Below are positions 1 to 6,712 of a stretch of 14,503 nt of DNA, in pieces (positions within the stretch are counted from its first letter, which is position 1; each line of letters starts with the position of its first letter). The DNA is from an uncultured Bacteroidales bacterium. GTDB lineage: Bacteria; Bacteroidota; Bacteroidia; Bacteroidales; Paludibacteraceae. Below the pieces are notes generated by a model that did not search any database, was not told the DNA's origin, and saw only the letters and a list, made by a program, of their open reading frames with translations. The translations under genes and the position numbers were made by a program. The stretch is taken from contig CALCUH010000086.1 in the NCBI GenBank assembly GCA_937907165.1, positions 1-14,503 of the forward strand, written 5' to 3'.

Positions 1-1
1 G

Positions 2-319
2 ACTTCCGTGAAACTCTCCAACGACGGCAGACAACGTATGGAGGTGATGACTCGCACGAACAATGGCTTTGAAATCTCCGAGTGTGATTTGAAGATGCGC
101 GGTCCGGGTGATTTGGAGGGAACTCAGCAGAGCGGCGTTTCTCTTAACTTAAAGATCACAAACCTTGCTACTGATGGACAGATCATCCAGTATGCCCGTG
201 AAGTGGCGGGTGAGGTGCTGAAAGATGACCCTGATTTGTTGAAGCCTGAAAATCTGTTGCTGAACCGCTATTTGGATAGGTTGGCGAAGGAATCCGTGAA
301 TTGGGGTGTCATTTCGTAG
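2..319 (+). CDS. recG: ATP-dependent DNA helicase RecG, C-terminal fragment (5' end outside window)
   Basis: The open frame runs in from the left edge and stops at TAG 317-319, so only about the last 105 residues are present. RecG is a superfamily 2 helicase that remodels stalled replication forks and branched recombination intermediates. The visible part carries the end of the second helicase domain. It shows the RecG-typical run R-M-x-x-x-T-R-T-N-N-G-F-E-I-S-E-x-D-L, then RGPGDLEGTQQSG, followed by a helical C-terminal tail. The family has the same order of a DGFxIAExDL-like motif followed by RGPGxxxGxxQSG. The GTG at base 8 is only an internal codon. The catalytic Walker motifs lie outside the window. 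Identification of the family is firm; intactness of the whole gene cannot be judged. Confidence 0.93.
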   Translation, partial: TSVKLSNDGRQRMEVMTRTNNGFEISECDLKMRGPGDLEGTQQSGVSLNLKITNLATDGQIIQYAREVAGEVLKDDPDLLKPENLLLNRYLDRLAKESVNWGVIS

Positions 320-366
320 CTTGCGTGTCATTATTAGGAAAATATTGATGGTGAATTTATAAGTGT

Positions 367-1014
367 ATGAAAACTAATATTTTATTGTTAGTATCTGCAT
401 TATCTTTCAATGCTTTGTCATCCTCTTGCTCTTATGTGGCGAAGGGGGAATGTCAAGTTGGAGGACAATTTCTTTTTTTCGAATATTCCATTGATAGTGT
501 TCTTTCTGGATATGTGGTGGAATTTGCGTACAATAAAGGTGATTATCGTCACGAGAGTTGGTATTTGACAAATTTGCGAGGCGTTCTGAAGGATAAAAGG
601 AAGGAATGTGTTCGTGTGAAAAAAGACACGTTGTTTCTCTGTTGTTCCTATCACAAGGATACTCTTAATAAAGTTTTTATGGTTAGAGATACGTTTTCAC
701 ATCATTTTTCGGGATTTATAAAAGACGAGAATGGAGATACGCTTCCTTCGGAAGAGTCTTTTTGGCAATTAGATTCGAGGTTTATAGGAAAAAGACAGAT
801 TGTTTTTAATGAAAGGGTGATTGATGCATATCGGTTTGTTGCGAGTGATGGTTGTATTGATGGCGATTCTGATACCATTGATTTCGATTCTTTGTTTAAT
901 GTCCTTTCATTCAAAAGATTATGCCATTATGATTATACGGAATATATGTTGAAGCGGTTGGACACGATGCCTGATGCCGTGAGACATATTGTTGATTCTT
1001 TGGATAAAGAGTAG
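367..1014 (+). CDS. putative exported lipoprotein of unknown function
   Basis: This is a 215-residue protein that I do not recognise. The N-terminus (MKTNILLLVSALSFNALSSS, then Cys21) looks like a signal peptide. Cys21 could be a lipidation site, but the three serines before it make a weak lipobox. The rest is mixed charged and hydrophobic sequence with many Asp and Phe residues, several Cys (for example a CC pair in the LFLCCSY stretch) and no motif I can assign. The gene starts 47 bases after the recG stop, in the same direction. It is clearly more AT-rich than recG, which may mean a fast-evolving or acquired gene. ATG 367 is chosen because it places the signal sequence at the N-terminus. 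The frame is long and coding-like, so a real gene is likely; its function is unknown. Confidence 0.7.
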   Translation: MKTNILLLVSALSFNALSSSCSYVAKGECQVGGQFLFFEYSIDSVLSGYVVEFAYNKGDYRHESWYLTNLRGVLKDKRKECVRVKKDTLFLCCSYHKDTLNKVFMVRDTFSHHFSGFIKDENGDTLPSEESFWQLDSRFIGKRQIVFNERVIDAYRFVASDGCIDGDSDTIDFDSLFNVLSFKRLCHYDYTEYMLKRLDTMPDAVRHIVDSLDKE

Positions 1015-1373
1015 ATTTCCTGTCTAGTTTTAAGGAGCTTTGCTTGTTTTAATAGATATGCAGATTCCTCTGTATGTCCTTTCTGTGTGAGTTTGTTTTT
1101 CGATGGAAAAAAGAAACTGTTTCAAAAAAGATTGTTATCCGATGTTTTGCCGGTTGGTTTTCTGTTTCCTGAATTACTTTCGTTCCAATATATTTTCTCA
1201 TGTGTGATTTAATCTGCGAGACCGTTGTGGAGCAACTTTTGAACCATTGGACGGTTTGTTATCGTTCCTTTCATTCCCTTTTTGTGGAAAGTGAAATCGT
1301 CGGTTGTTTTTTTGTGATTCAAACATCTTAAAAATAAATATGTCGCTTTCATATCTTTCTATTATATAAAAAA
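1015..1373. other. AT-rich intergenic stretch with no confident gene
   Basis: These 359 bases lie between the lipoprotein stop and the ompA terminators. I see no RNA gene and no plus-strand frame of note. A 47-codon minus-strand frame (1209-1352, start ATG at 1352) lies just past the ompA terminator. It has no recognisable family or promoter and is probably a chance frame. Confidence 0.5.
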
Positions 1374-1395
1374 GGCGTCAAGATGTCTTGACGCC
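1374..1395 (-). terminator. intrinsic terminator of ompA (distal hairpin)
   Basis: A perfect 9-bp inverted repeat (GGCGTCAAG at 1374-1382, CTTGACGCC at 1387-1395) encloses a 4-base loop. Read on the minus strand it is followed by six T (complement of A1368-1373), the classical intrinsic terminator layout. It is the second of two hairpins after the ompA stop. Confidence 0.85.
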
Positions 1396-1404
1396 TATAT
1401 AAAA

Positions 1405-1434
1405 AAAAAGAGCGGAAATAAATCCGCTCTTTTT
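1405..1434. terminator. bidirectional intrinsic terminator (proximal to ompA)
   Basis: A perfect 12-bp inverted repeat (1405-1416 against 1423-1434) encloses a 6-base loop. The core is GAGCGGA/TCCGCTC, flanked by A5 on one side and T5 on the other. The T-run therefore follows the GC core in either direction, and the hairpin can stop transcripts from both sides. It lies 26 bases past the ompA stop. Confidence 0.85.
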
Positions 1435-1459
1435 ATTATGTGTTTCTAATAATCTAAGA

Positions 1460-2695
1460 TTATTTAGAGAACAAGCTAACTTCAACACGACGGTTCTTAG
1501 CACGACCAGCTGCAGTGTTGTTAGAAGCGATTGGCTTGCTGCTTCCGAATCCCTCAGATTCGATGTTAGCAGAATCAACGCCCTTGTTAACCAAGTAAGA
1601 ACGAACAGAAGCTGCACGATCCTTAGAAAGTTGCAAGTTCTTAGCTGCCTTACCTACGTTATCAGTGTGACCTGACAACTTAACTGACCATTCTGGGTGT
1701 TTTACGAGCAACTCAGCCAAACCGTTCAAGTAAGTGAATGAACCTTCCTTGATGATAGCCTTGCCAGACTCGAATTCCAAATTAGACATTGCAGTCTCAA
1801 TGATCTTAGCCTCTTCAACAGTTGGCTTGTAAGCAACTTTTGGCTTTGTAGCTTTGATGTGACGATCCAAAGAATCTTGAGTGAACTTGATGTCGTTTTG
1901 TAACTTCTTGATTTGAGCGTTTTGATCATCGATCTTTTGCTCGAGTTTAGCGTTAGCCTCTTCGCAAGCCTTCTTTTGTGCATCGAATACGTTGCTGAAG
2001 TCAGGCAACTCAACTTGAGGAATGTAATCAACCCAAGCGATGTTGCGGATGTTGCTCTCGCCAGCGAATTTAACACGTACACCTAATACAGCGTCGAAGA
2101 TTGAACGACCAGCTGAATAGTTTACATATTCTGAGTTAGTGTGCAAACGATATTGAGCGCCTAAGAAGATGCCTACCCATTTGCATACATTATACTCCAA
2201 TTTTGATCCACCGAGCATCAAGAACTTGCCGCCTTTGTCGTCAGCACCATTCTCGAACTCATAGTTGTAGATAGATACACCCAAACCTACAGTTGCGAAC
2301 CAGTTCAATTTCTGCCATCCTGCTGAACGATAAGGAGCAATGATGTTAGACAAGTTTACAGAACCGAATACGTCGATGTCGCTAAATTTAGCATCCATCT
2401 CTGTGAAACCTTTGATGGCGTCTTGATCCTTTTTGAGGAACATGTACTCAACGCCCAATCCCCAACGTGGATTGAATGTTCTTTCTACCAAACCGCCGAT
2501 TGCTAAACCGACTTTTTGATCTGATGATCTCAAGTAGTTAATTCCACCTTCAACACCAACTGACCAATGGTTGAATGACTCTGATGATGCTGCTTCTGCT
2601 TGTTGCTCTTCTGAAGCTGCTTCTGTTGCCTCTTGTGCGTTAACATTCAATGTTAAGCCCATAGCTGCGATTAAAGCCAAATAACTTTTTTTCAT
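1460..2695 (-). CDS. OmpA-family outer membrane protein (beta-barrel plus peptidoglycan-binding domain)
   Basis: A 411-residue outer membrane protein. Residues 1-20 are a signal peptide (MKKSYLALIAAMGLTLNVNA, then Q). An acidic Ala/Glu/Ser linker follows. Residues about 42-210 alternate aromatic and polar residues as in a transmembrane beta-barrel. Residues about 240-280 are coiled-coil-like (KKACEEANAKLEQKIDDQNA and onward). Residues about 297-411 form an OmpA-like domain, with LEFESGKA, SGHTDNVG (341-348), LSKDRAASVRSYL and a terminal NRRVEVSLF. In this family that domain binds meso-diaminopimelate of peptidoglycan and so tethers the outer membrane. The ATG at 2695 places the signal peptide correctly. 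It lies downstream of rpsA on the same strand, about 96 bases away and with a hairpin between them, so it probably has its own promoter. Two terminators after the stop fit a highly expressed gene. The family is firm; a specific name is not given because Bacteroidota carry several paralogues. Confidence 0.93.
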   Translation of the reverse strand: MKKSYLALIAAMGLTLNVNAQEATEAASEEQQAEAASSESFNHWSVGVEGGINYLRSSDQKVGLAIGGLVERTFNPRWGLGVEYMFLKKDQDAIKGFTEMDAKFSDIDVFGSVNLSNIIAPYRSAGWQKLNWFATVGLGVSIYNYEFENGADDKGGKFLMLGGSKLEYNVCKWVGIFLGAQYRLHTNSEYVNYSAGRSIFDAVLGVRVKFAGESNIRNIAWVDYIPQVELPDFSNVFDAQKKACEEANAKLEQKIDDQNAQIKKLQNDIKFTQDSLDRHIKATKPKVAYKPTVEEAKIIETAMSNLEFESGKAIIKEGSFTYLNGLAELLVKHPEWSVKLSGHTDNVGKAAKNLQLSKDRAASVRSYLVNKGVDSANIESEGFGSSKPIASNNTAAGRAKNRRVEVSLFSK

Positions 2696-2747
2696 ACTCT
2701 CTAATTATAAAATTAATTGTTCTAAAATATCTTTTCTGTACAAATAT

Positions 2748-2780
2748 CCGAATAAATTTTCATATTTGAAAATTATTCGG
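2748..2780 (-). terminator. AT-rich hairpin after rpsA, possible terminator
   Basis: CCGAATAA followed by TTTTC is complementary to GAAAATTATTCGG with a single bulged base, giving about 13 bp around the short loop ATATTT. It starts 12 bases past the rpsA stop on the minus strand. No clean T-run follows in that direction, so it may be a weak terminator or an mRNA 3'-end stabiliser rather than a complete stop. Confidence 0.45.
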
Positions 2781-2791
2781 ATGTTTTAGAG

Positions 2792-4591
2792 TTATTTTTT
2801 TTCGTCAGCGTCTAATTGATTTTTCAATGCTGCCAATTCTTCGATATCACCCAATGTGGTTTTCTCTACTGAAATGATAGGCTCAGCCTTCTTAGACGCT
2901 TTCTTCTTACGGTTATCCTTCTTCTCTTCAGACTCCTCTCCGTTAACTGCTTTTTGAGCATCCTCGTAGATTCTGCTGTGGGATAAGATGATTCTTTTAG
3001 AGTCTTTGTTAAACTCAATAACCTTGAATTGTAACTTCTCGTCAACCTTAGCTTGAGTCTTGTCTTCCTTAACCAAGTGTTTTGGAGTTGCGAAACCTTC
3101 TACACCATAAGGCAATGCGATAACAGCACCTTTATCCATCATTTCGATGATAGTTCCTTCGTGGATTGAATCTACTGTGAAGATGTTCTCGAATACATCC
3201 CAAGGATTATCTTCCAATTGTTTGTGACCTAAGCTTAAACGACGGTTCTCTTTGTCGATTTCCAATACTTGAACCTCAATATCCGCACCAATCTGAGTGA
3301 ACTCTGATGGGTGTTTGATCTTCTTGGTCCATGACAAGTCGGAAATGTGGATCAAACCGTCTACACCTTCTGCGATCTCTACGAATACACCGAAGTTTGT
3401 GAAGTTGCGTACCTTGGCGGTGTGCTTTGTTCCAACTGCATATTCTGTATCGATAGTATCCCATGGATCTGGTCTCAATTGCTTGATGCCCAAAGACATC
3501 TTTCTCTCTTCGCGGTCCAAAGTCAAAACAACTGCCTCTACTTCGTCGCCTACCTTCATGAAGTCTTGCGCACTACGCAAGTGTTGTGACCAAGACATCT
3601 CTGAAACGTGAATTAAACCTTCTACGCCAGGAGCGATCTCAACGAATGCCCCGTAATCAGCCATAACGACAACCTTGCCTTTTACTTTGTCACCAACCTT
3701 CAAGTCTGCATTCAAAGCATCCCATGGATGAGGAGTCAATTGCTTCAAACCGAGGGCAATTCTCTTCTTGTCGTCGTCGAAGTCCAAAATTACCACGTTC
3801 AACTTCTGATCCAAAGAAACCACTTCTTCTGGATGAGTTACGCGACCCCAAGACAAATCTGTGATGTGGATCAAACCGTCTACGCCACCCAAGTCGATGA
3901 ATACACCATAAGATGTGATGTTTTTGACAGTTCCTTCCAAAACTTGACCTTTCTCGAGTTTTGAGATGATATCTTTCTTTTGTTGCTCCAATTCTGCCTC
4001 GATAAGGGCCTTGTGGGAAACAACAACATTTTTGAATTCGTGATTGATCTTTACGACTTTGAATTCCATTGTCTTGCCGACAAATACGTCATAGTCACGG
4101 ATTGGCTTAACGTCGATTTGTGAACCAGGCAAGAATGCCTCGATTCCGAATACGTCTACAATCATACCACCCTTTGTGCGGCACTTGATGTAACCCATGA
4201 TAACTTTGTCGTTCTCCAAAGCTTCGTTTACGCAATCCCAAGAACGAGCTGCGCGCGCTTTCTTGTGTGAAAGAATCAATTGTCCTTTCTTGTCTTCTTG
4301 GCTCTCGATGTATACCTCTACTTCGTCACCAATCTTTAAATCTGGGTTGTAGCGGAATTCGCTCATTGGAACGATACCATCTGACTTGTAGCCTACATTA
4401 ACTACAACCTCTCTTTTGTTCATTGAGATTACCTTTCCGATAACAACGTCTTTGTCTTTTACGACGTTCAATGTGTCATCGTACTTGCTAATCAATTCTT
4501 CTCGGCTGACGTTCATGTCAACGTCTCCGTTCTCGAATGCGTCCCAGTCAAACCCTTCCACTGGAGCAACGTTCTTTGTTAAATCACTCAT
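2792..4591 (-). CDS. rpsA: 30S ribosomal protein S1
   Basis: A 599-residue protein with six S1 (OB-fold) RNA-binding domains at about 47-109, 127-194, 215-283, 300-370, 386-456 and 473-541. Domains 3 to 5 show the classic repeat end: GVxGLIHxSxxSW, then a VxVxVLxxDxxxxRxxLGxKQL stretch and a trailing PW (for example GVDGLIHITDLSW at 237-249 and GVEGLIHVSEMSW at 322-334). S1 binds mRNA on the small ribosomal subunit and helps load leaders that lack strong Shine-Dalgarno sequences, which suits a Bacteroidota. The C-terminal tail (about 550-599) is rich in Lys and Glu and is probably disordered. The ATG at 4591 gives the usual acidic N-terminal extension seen in this phylum. A TAnnTTTG promoter element lies about 60 bases upstream, and an unexplained structured region lies further upstream in the same direction. 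Confidence 0.97.
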   Translation of the reverse strand: MSDLTKNVAPVEGFDWDAFENGDVDMNVSREELISKYDDTLNVVKDKDVVIGKVISMNKREVVVNVGYKSDGIVPMSEFRYNPDLKIGDEVEVYIESQEDKKGQLILSHKKARAARSWDCVNEALENDKVIMGYIKCRTKGGMIVDVFGIEAFLPGSQIDVKPIRDYDVFVGKTMEFKVVKINHEFKNVVVSHKALIEAELEQQKKDIISKLEKGQVLEGTVKNITSYGVFIDLGGVDGLIHITDLSWGRVTHPEEVVSLDQKLNVVILDFDDDKKRIALGLKQLTPHPWDALNADLKVGDKVKGKVVVMADYGAFVEIAPGVEGLIHVSEMSWSQHLRSAQDFMKVGDEVEAVVLTLDREERKMSLGIKQLRPDPWDTIDTEYAVGTKHTAKVRNFTNFGVFVEIAEGVDGLIHISDLSWTKKIKHPSEFTQIGADIEVQVLEIDKENRRLSLGHKQLEDNPWDVFENIFTVDSIHEGTIIEMMDKGAVIALPYGVEGFATPKHLVKEDKTQAKVDEKLQFKVIEFNKDSKRIILSHSRIYEDAQKAVNGEESEEKKDNRKKKASKKAEPIISVEKTTLGDIEELAALKNQLDADEKK

Positions 4592-4649
4592 TTTAATTGT
4601 TAAATAATAAAATTAGTCGTTAGACATTATGTTTAAGTAAAAATCGGTG

Positions 4650-4657
4650 CAAATTTA
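4650..4657 (-). promoter_or_regulatory. -7 promoter element for rpsA
   Basis: Read on the minus strand this is TAAATTTG, matching the Bacteroidota -7 consensus TAnnTTTG. It would start transcription about 50 bases before the rpsA ATG. I see no good -33 TTG at the expected distance. Its flanks (CCTAAATTTGC) are also found upstream of frr. Confidence 0.5.
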
Positions 4658-4772
4658 GGGAAAAAAAATTGCGAATGGCTACGATTTTATGAATAATTTA
4701 TTGATTAATGTCTTTAAATTGACCTTGTCGGTTGGTGTGTGGCGTTTTTTCACAGGATGACAGGCGGATTTT

Positions 4773-4976
4773 AAGAAAAAGCCGCACCGAAATTAATTAA
4801 ACTCCTCTGATATAGGATTTGAGCATTTCACACTCTTTGTAATCCACCGTGCCCGGAGGCAACCCGAAGGTGTGGCCCGCCATTGACGTGTAAGTTATGC
4901 TCGGTTTTTTTTATAATTTGTTAAGTTTAACCATAATAGACGGTGCGGCATAACTTTCATTTGTTGTTTCTTTCAT
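4773..4976 (-). ncRNA. candidate structured RNA or leader upstream of rpsA
   Basis: A minus-strand transcript is predicted from the near-consensus promoter at 4981-5011. The segment at 4941-4949 (CGGTGCGGC on the plus strand) is a perfect 9-base complement of 4781-4789 (GCCGCACCG). In the RNA this closing stem is followed by U5CUU (complement of 4773-4780), as in a terminator. The overlapping segment 4948-4956 can instead pair with 4892-4900 (a 9-base perfect repeat, AAGTTATGC/GCATAACTT), so two nearly exclusive pairings exist. Inside, 4844-4875 folds as CCAC/GTGG closing two adjacent hairpins, each with a C(UNCG)G loop: 4862-4871 with a UUCG loop and 4850-4861 with a UCCG loop. The same bases also allow short frames of 21 codons (4911-4976) and 28 codons (4797-4883), so a small-peptide role is an alternative. 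I cannot name a known RNA family. It could be an independent small RNA or a regulatory leader of rpsA. Confidence 0.4.
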
Positions 4977-4980
4977 ATTC

Positions 4981-5011
4981 CAAAGATACCTTATTTTTTT
5001 TGTTCGCGCAA
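4981..5011 (-). promoter_or_regulatory. Bacteroidota-type promoter, minus strand
   Basis: On the minus strand TTG (5009-5011), exactly 20 bases, then TATCTTTG (4981-4988) match the TTTG/N19-21/TAnnTTTG consensus well. Transcription would begin at about 4976 to 4972, heading toward rpsA. An ATG sits only four bases after the -7 element, so any peptide starting there would be almost leaderless. Confidence 0.7.
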
Positions 5012-5046
5012 TAGGTTTTACTCTCTTATTTTACATTATTAATTCG

Positions 5047-5054
5047 TATCTTTG
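5047..5054 (+). promoter_or_regulatory. -7 promoter element for the RsmI-like methyltransferase
   Basis: TATCTTTG is a perfect match to the Bacteroidota -7 consensus, about 44 bases before the ATG at 5098. The -33 region is poor. It diverges from the minus-strand promoter at 4981-5011. Confidence 0.6.
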
Positions 5055-5097
5055 CGTCCGTTGTTTTTCGAAAATGATATTCTAATCCTATTCTATT

Positions 5098-5802
5098 ATG
5101 TCTGGCGTTATTTATTTGATCCCGAACACTTTGGGCGAGTGTGACACGAATCATGTCTTACCTTCTTATAATCATGAGGTGATTATGGGTGTGAAACATT
5201 TTATCGTGGAGGATGTCCGCACCGCCAGACGTTTCCTGAAAAAAGTGGATTCTTCCATCGATATTGATTCCCTTACGTTTTATACTCTTAACAAACATAC
5301 TTCTCCTGAAGAAATCGCTGGTTATCTGTTGCCTGCTAAATCTGGCTTGGATATGGGAATCATTTCTGAGGCTGGTTGCCCGGCTATCGCAGATCCTGGA
5401 GCGGAAATTGCTCGCATCGCACAGAAAAACGATATCCGTGTGGTCCCGCTTGTCGGACCTTCTTCTATATTATTAGGTCTTATGGCGTCTGGCTTCAACG
5501 GACAAAGTTTCGCGTTCGTGGGTTATCTGCCTATTAAGCCGAACGAACGGGAGCAGCGTCTGCGCCAATTGGAGAAGAGAGCGCATCTCGAAAAACAGTC
5601 GCAGATTTTCATTGAGACGCCTTACCGAAACAATGCGATGTTTGAGAATATCCTTTCTGTCTGTTCGGGTTCTACCTTTTTGTGCGTTGCATGTGACATC
5701 ACGCTGGATTCCGAATATATCAAGACGAAAAGCGTCGCTGAGTGGAAATCTGCCAAACGTCCGGATTTGGACAAACGTCCTTGTATCTTTATATTGTATT
5801 AG
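5098..5802 (+). CDS. SAM-dependent methyltransferase, RsmI/tetrapyrrole methylase family
   Basis: A 234-residue protein of the COG0313 (RsmI) group, which transfers methyl groups from S-adenosylmethionine. RsmI itself methylates the 2'-O of C1402 in 16S rRNA. Seen motifs are an N-terminal beta strand GVIYLIPNTLGE, the glycine-rich loop EAGCPAIADPG (91-101, corresponding to the usual DAGTPxISDPG), PLVGPSS (117-123), and FIETPYRNN (171-179, resembling the FxESPxR motif). Shorter paralogues of RsmI with this altered loop are common in Bacteroidota beside a full-length RsmI, so the exact substrate is uncertain and I give no gene symbol. The start ATG follows a TATCTTTG promoter element with about 38 bases of leader. 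The last 14 bases overlap the end of the convergent phosphatase gene. Confidence 0.88.
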   Translation: MSGVIYLIPNTLGECDTNHVLPSYNHEVIMGVKHFIVEDVRTARRFLKKVDSSIDIDSLTFYTLNKHTSPEEIAGYLLPAKSGLDMGIISEAGCPAIADPGAEIARIAQKNDIRVVPLVGPSSILLGLMASGFNGQSFAFVGYLPIKPNEREQRLRQLEKRAHLEKQSQIFIETPYRNNAMFENILSVCSGSTFLCVACDITLDSEYIKTKSVAEWKSAKRPDLDKRPCIFILY

Positions 5803-6433
5803 GATTGGTTGGAGGGCACGTAAGCCCTTCAAGATGGTCGATGTCGTTCCATGACATCACGTTCCATACGCCGTCTCGTTTCTCAACGATGGCTAACGCT
5901 GTCGATTGTGGGTGCGTGGCGTGTGCGATTTCAGCGATGGGCTGGTATTTGAAATAGGTATAGAGCGTTTTCAGCAAAGCACCATGGGTGATCACGAGTA
6001 TATTTTGGTTCGGGTGGGTGGCTGCCGTCTCCTCCATGAATTTTCCCGCGCGCTTGCGCACTTCTCCGTATGTTTCGCCCGTTGATTTCGCGTATTGCTC
6101 AGGGTGGTTCCAAAAGATGTCTATCTCTTTCGGAAAATTCTTTTTTAGATCGTCTATCAATATGCCTTGCCAGTCTCCCATGTGGATCTCTTTCAGGGCG
6201 TCATCTTGGATGATAGGCAATTTCCTCTTTCCCAGAATGAGTTCTGTCGTCCTCATGGTCCTTTTCAGCGGGCTAGAGTAGACGGCGCTGAATTCCACGT
6301 CCCTGAGTTTCTTACCAAGCGCGATCGCTTGGCTCTCGCCTAGTGGAGTGAGTTCTGTTTCGTACTGTCCTTGCATTCTGTTCTCTTGGTTCCAGTACGT
6401 CTGCCCGTGTCTGACAAGGTAAAATCGTGTCAT
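5789..6433 (-). CDS. histidine phosphatase family protein (phosphoglycerate mutase-like)
   Basis: A 214-residue cytosolic phosphatase of the branch 1 histidine phosphatase superfamily. The catalytic RHG motif is at 8-10 (His9 is the phospho-accepting residue), with Arg58 in SSPLKRTMRT, Glu82 in LKEIHMGDWQG, and the second catalytic His150 in VITHGALL. All four core residues are therefore present. The family includes cofactor-dependent phosphoglycerate mutase, fructose-2,6-bisphosphatase-like enzymes and the alpha-ribazole phosphatase CobC. The EIHMGDWQG motif is like the CobC/GpmB group, but no cobalamin genes lie nearby, so the substrate is left open. It lies downstream of rpmF on the same strand but after an intrinsic terminator, so it probably depends on readthrough or a promoter I cannot see. 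Its 3' end overlaps the convergent methyltransferase by 14 bases. Confidence 0.92.
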   Translation of the reverse strand: MTRFYLVRHGQTYWNQENRMQGQYETELTPLGESQAIALGKKLRDVEFSAVYSSPLKRTMRTTELILGKRKLPIIQDDALKEIHMGDWQGILIDDLKKNFPKEIDIFWNHPEQYAKSTGETYGEVRKRAGKFMEETAATHPNQNILVITHGALLKTLYTYFKYQPIAEIAHATHPQSTALAIVEKRDGVWNVMSWNDIDHLEGLTCPPTNPNTI

Positions 6434-6453
6434 TGTAACTTCTATAAAAAAGA

Positions 6454-6482
6454 AAGGAGTCGCACACGATGGAGGACTCCTT
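6454..6482 (-). terminator. intrinsic terminator after rpmF
   Basis: A perfect 8-bp repeat (AAGGAGTC 6454-6461, GACTCCTT 6475-6482) encloses a 13-base loop. On the minus strand it is followed by TTCTTTTTT, 28 bases past the rpmF stop and 20 bases before the phosphatase start. Confidence 0.75.
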
Positions 6483-6509
6483 CCGATTTCCTTTTATTTA
6501 AGGCGTCGA

Positions 6510-6695
6510 TTAAACAGCTTCTTGTTTAACGATTGCCTCCATGCCGCGATAGTATCCGCATGAACCACATACTCTGTGATACAAATAGAGAGCGCCGCAT
6601 TTAGGACATACTGCCAATGTAGGAGCTACTGCGTTGTAGTGAGATCTTCTCTTTGCTCCTCTTGATTTACCTTGTCTTCGTTTCGGATGTGCCAT
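6510..6695 (-). CDS. rpmF: 50S ribosomal protein L32
   Basis: A 61-residue basic protein, the usual size for L32. It starts MAHPKRRQGKSRGAKRRSHY, the conserved N-terminal signature MAxPKRRxSKxRxxxRRxH. Four cysteines at 30, 33, 43 and 46 (CPKC and CGSC) form a zinc ribbon, so this is the zinc-binding (C+) form. It follows the yceD/DUF177 gene by 17 bases on the same strand, the classic yceD-rpmF arrangement. An intrinsic terminator follows. Confidence 0.97.
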   Translation of the reverse strand: MAHPKRRQGKSRGAKRRSHYNAVAPTLAVCPKCGALYLYHRVCGSCGYYRGMEAIVKQEAV

Positions 6696-6712
6696 TTTTG
6701 TTTATATTTAAA

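Larger units (their letters stand above)
4592..5097. other. 506-base intergenic region between rpsA and the methyltransferase
   Basis: This gap contains, from right to left, a plus-strand -7 element for the methyltransferase (5047-5054), a near-consensus minus-strand promoter (-33 at 5009-5011, -7 at 4981-4988), a possible structured minus-strand transcript (about 4976 to 4773), and the rpsA-proximal -7 element (4650-4657). Composition changes sharply inside it. About 4840-4890 is GC-rich while the flanks are strongly AT-rich. No protein of ordinary length is encoded. Confidence 0.7.

Noticed and set aside
1209..1352. A 47-residue minus-strand frame just past the ompA terminator
   Set aside because: It has no recognisable family, no promoter element and composition like the surrounding AT-rich spacer. 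A chance frame is the simpler reading.
4895..4960. A 21-codon minus-strand frame starting at ATG 4960
   Set aside because: It overlaps the other short frames out of register, and its residues look random. Start choice cannot be supported.
4773..4976. tmRNA or SRP RNA for the structured region upstream of rpsA
   Set aside because: No tRNA-like CCA end or tag frame ending in ALAA is visible, and the conserved SRP core loop (GGAAGCAG-like) is absent.
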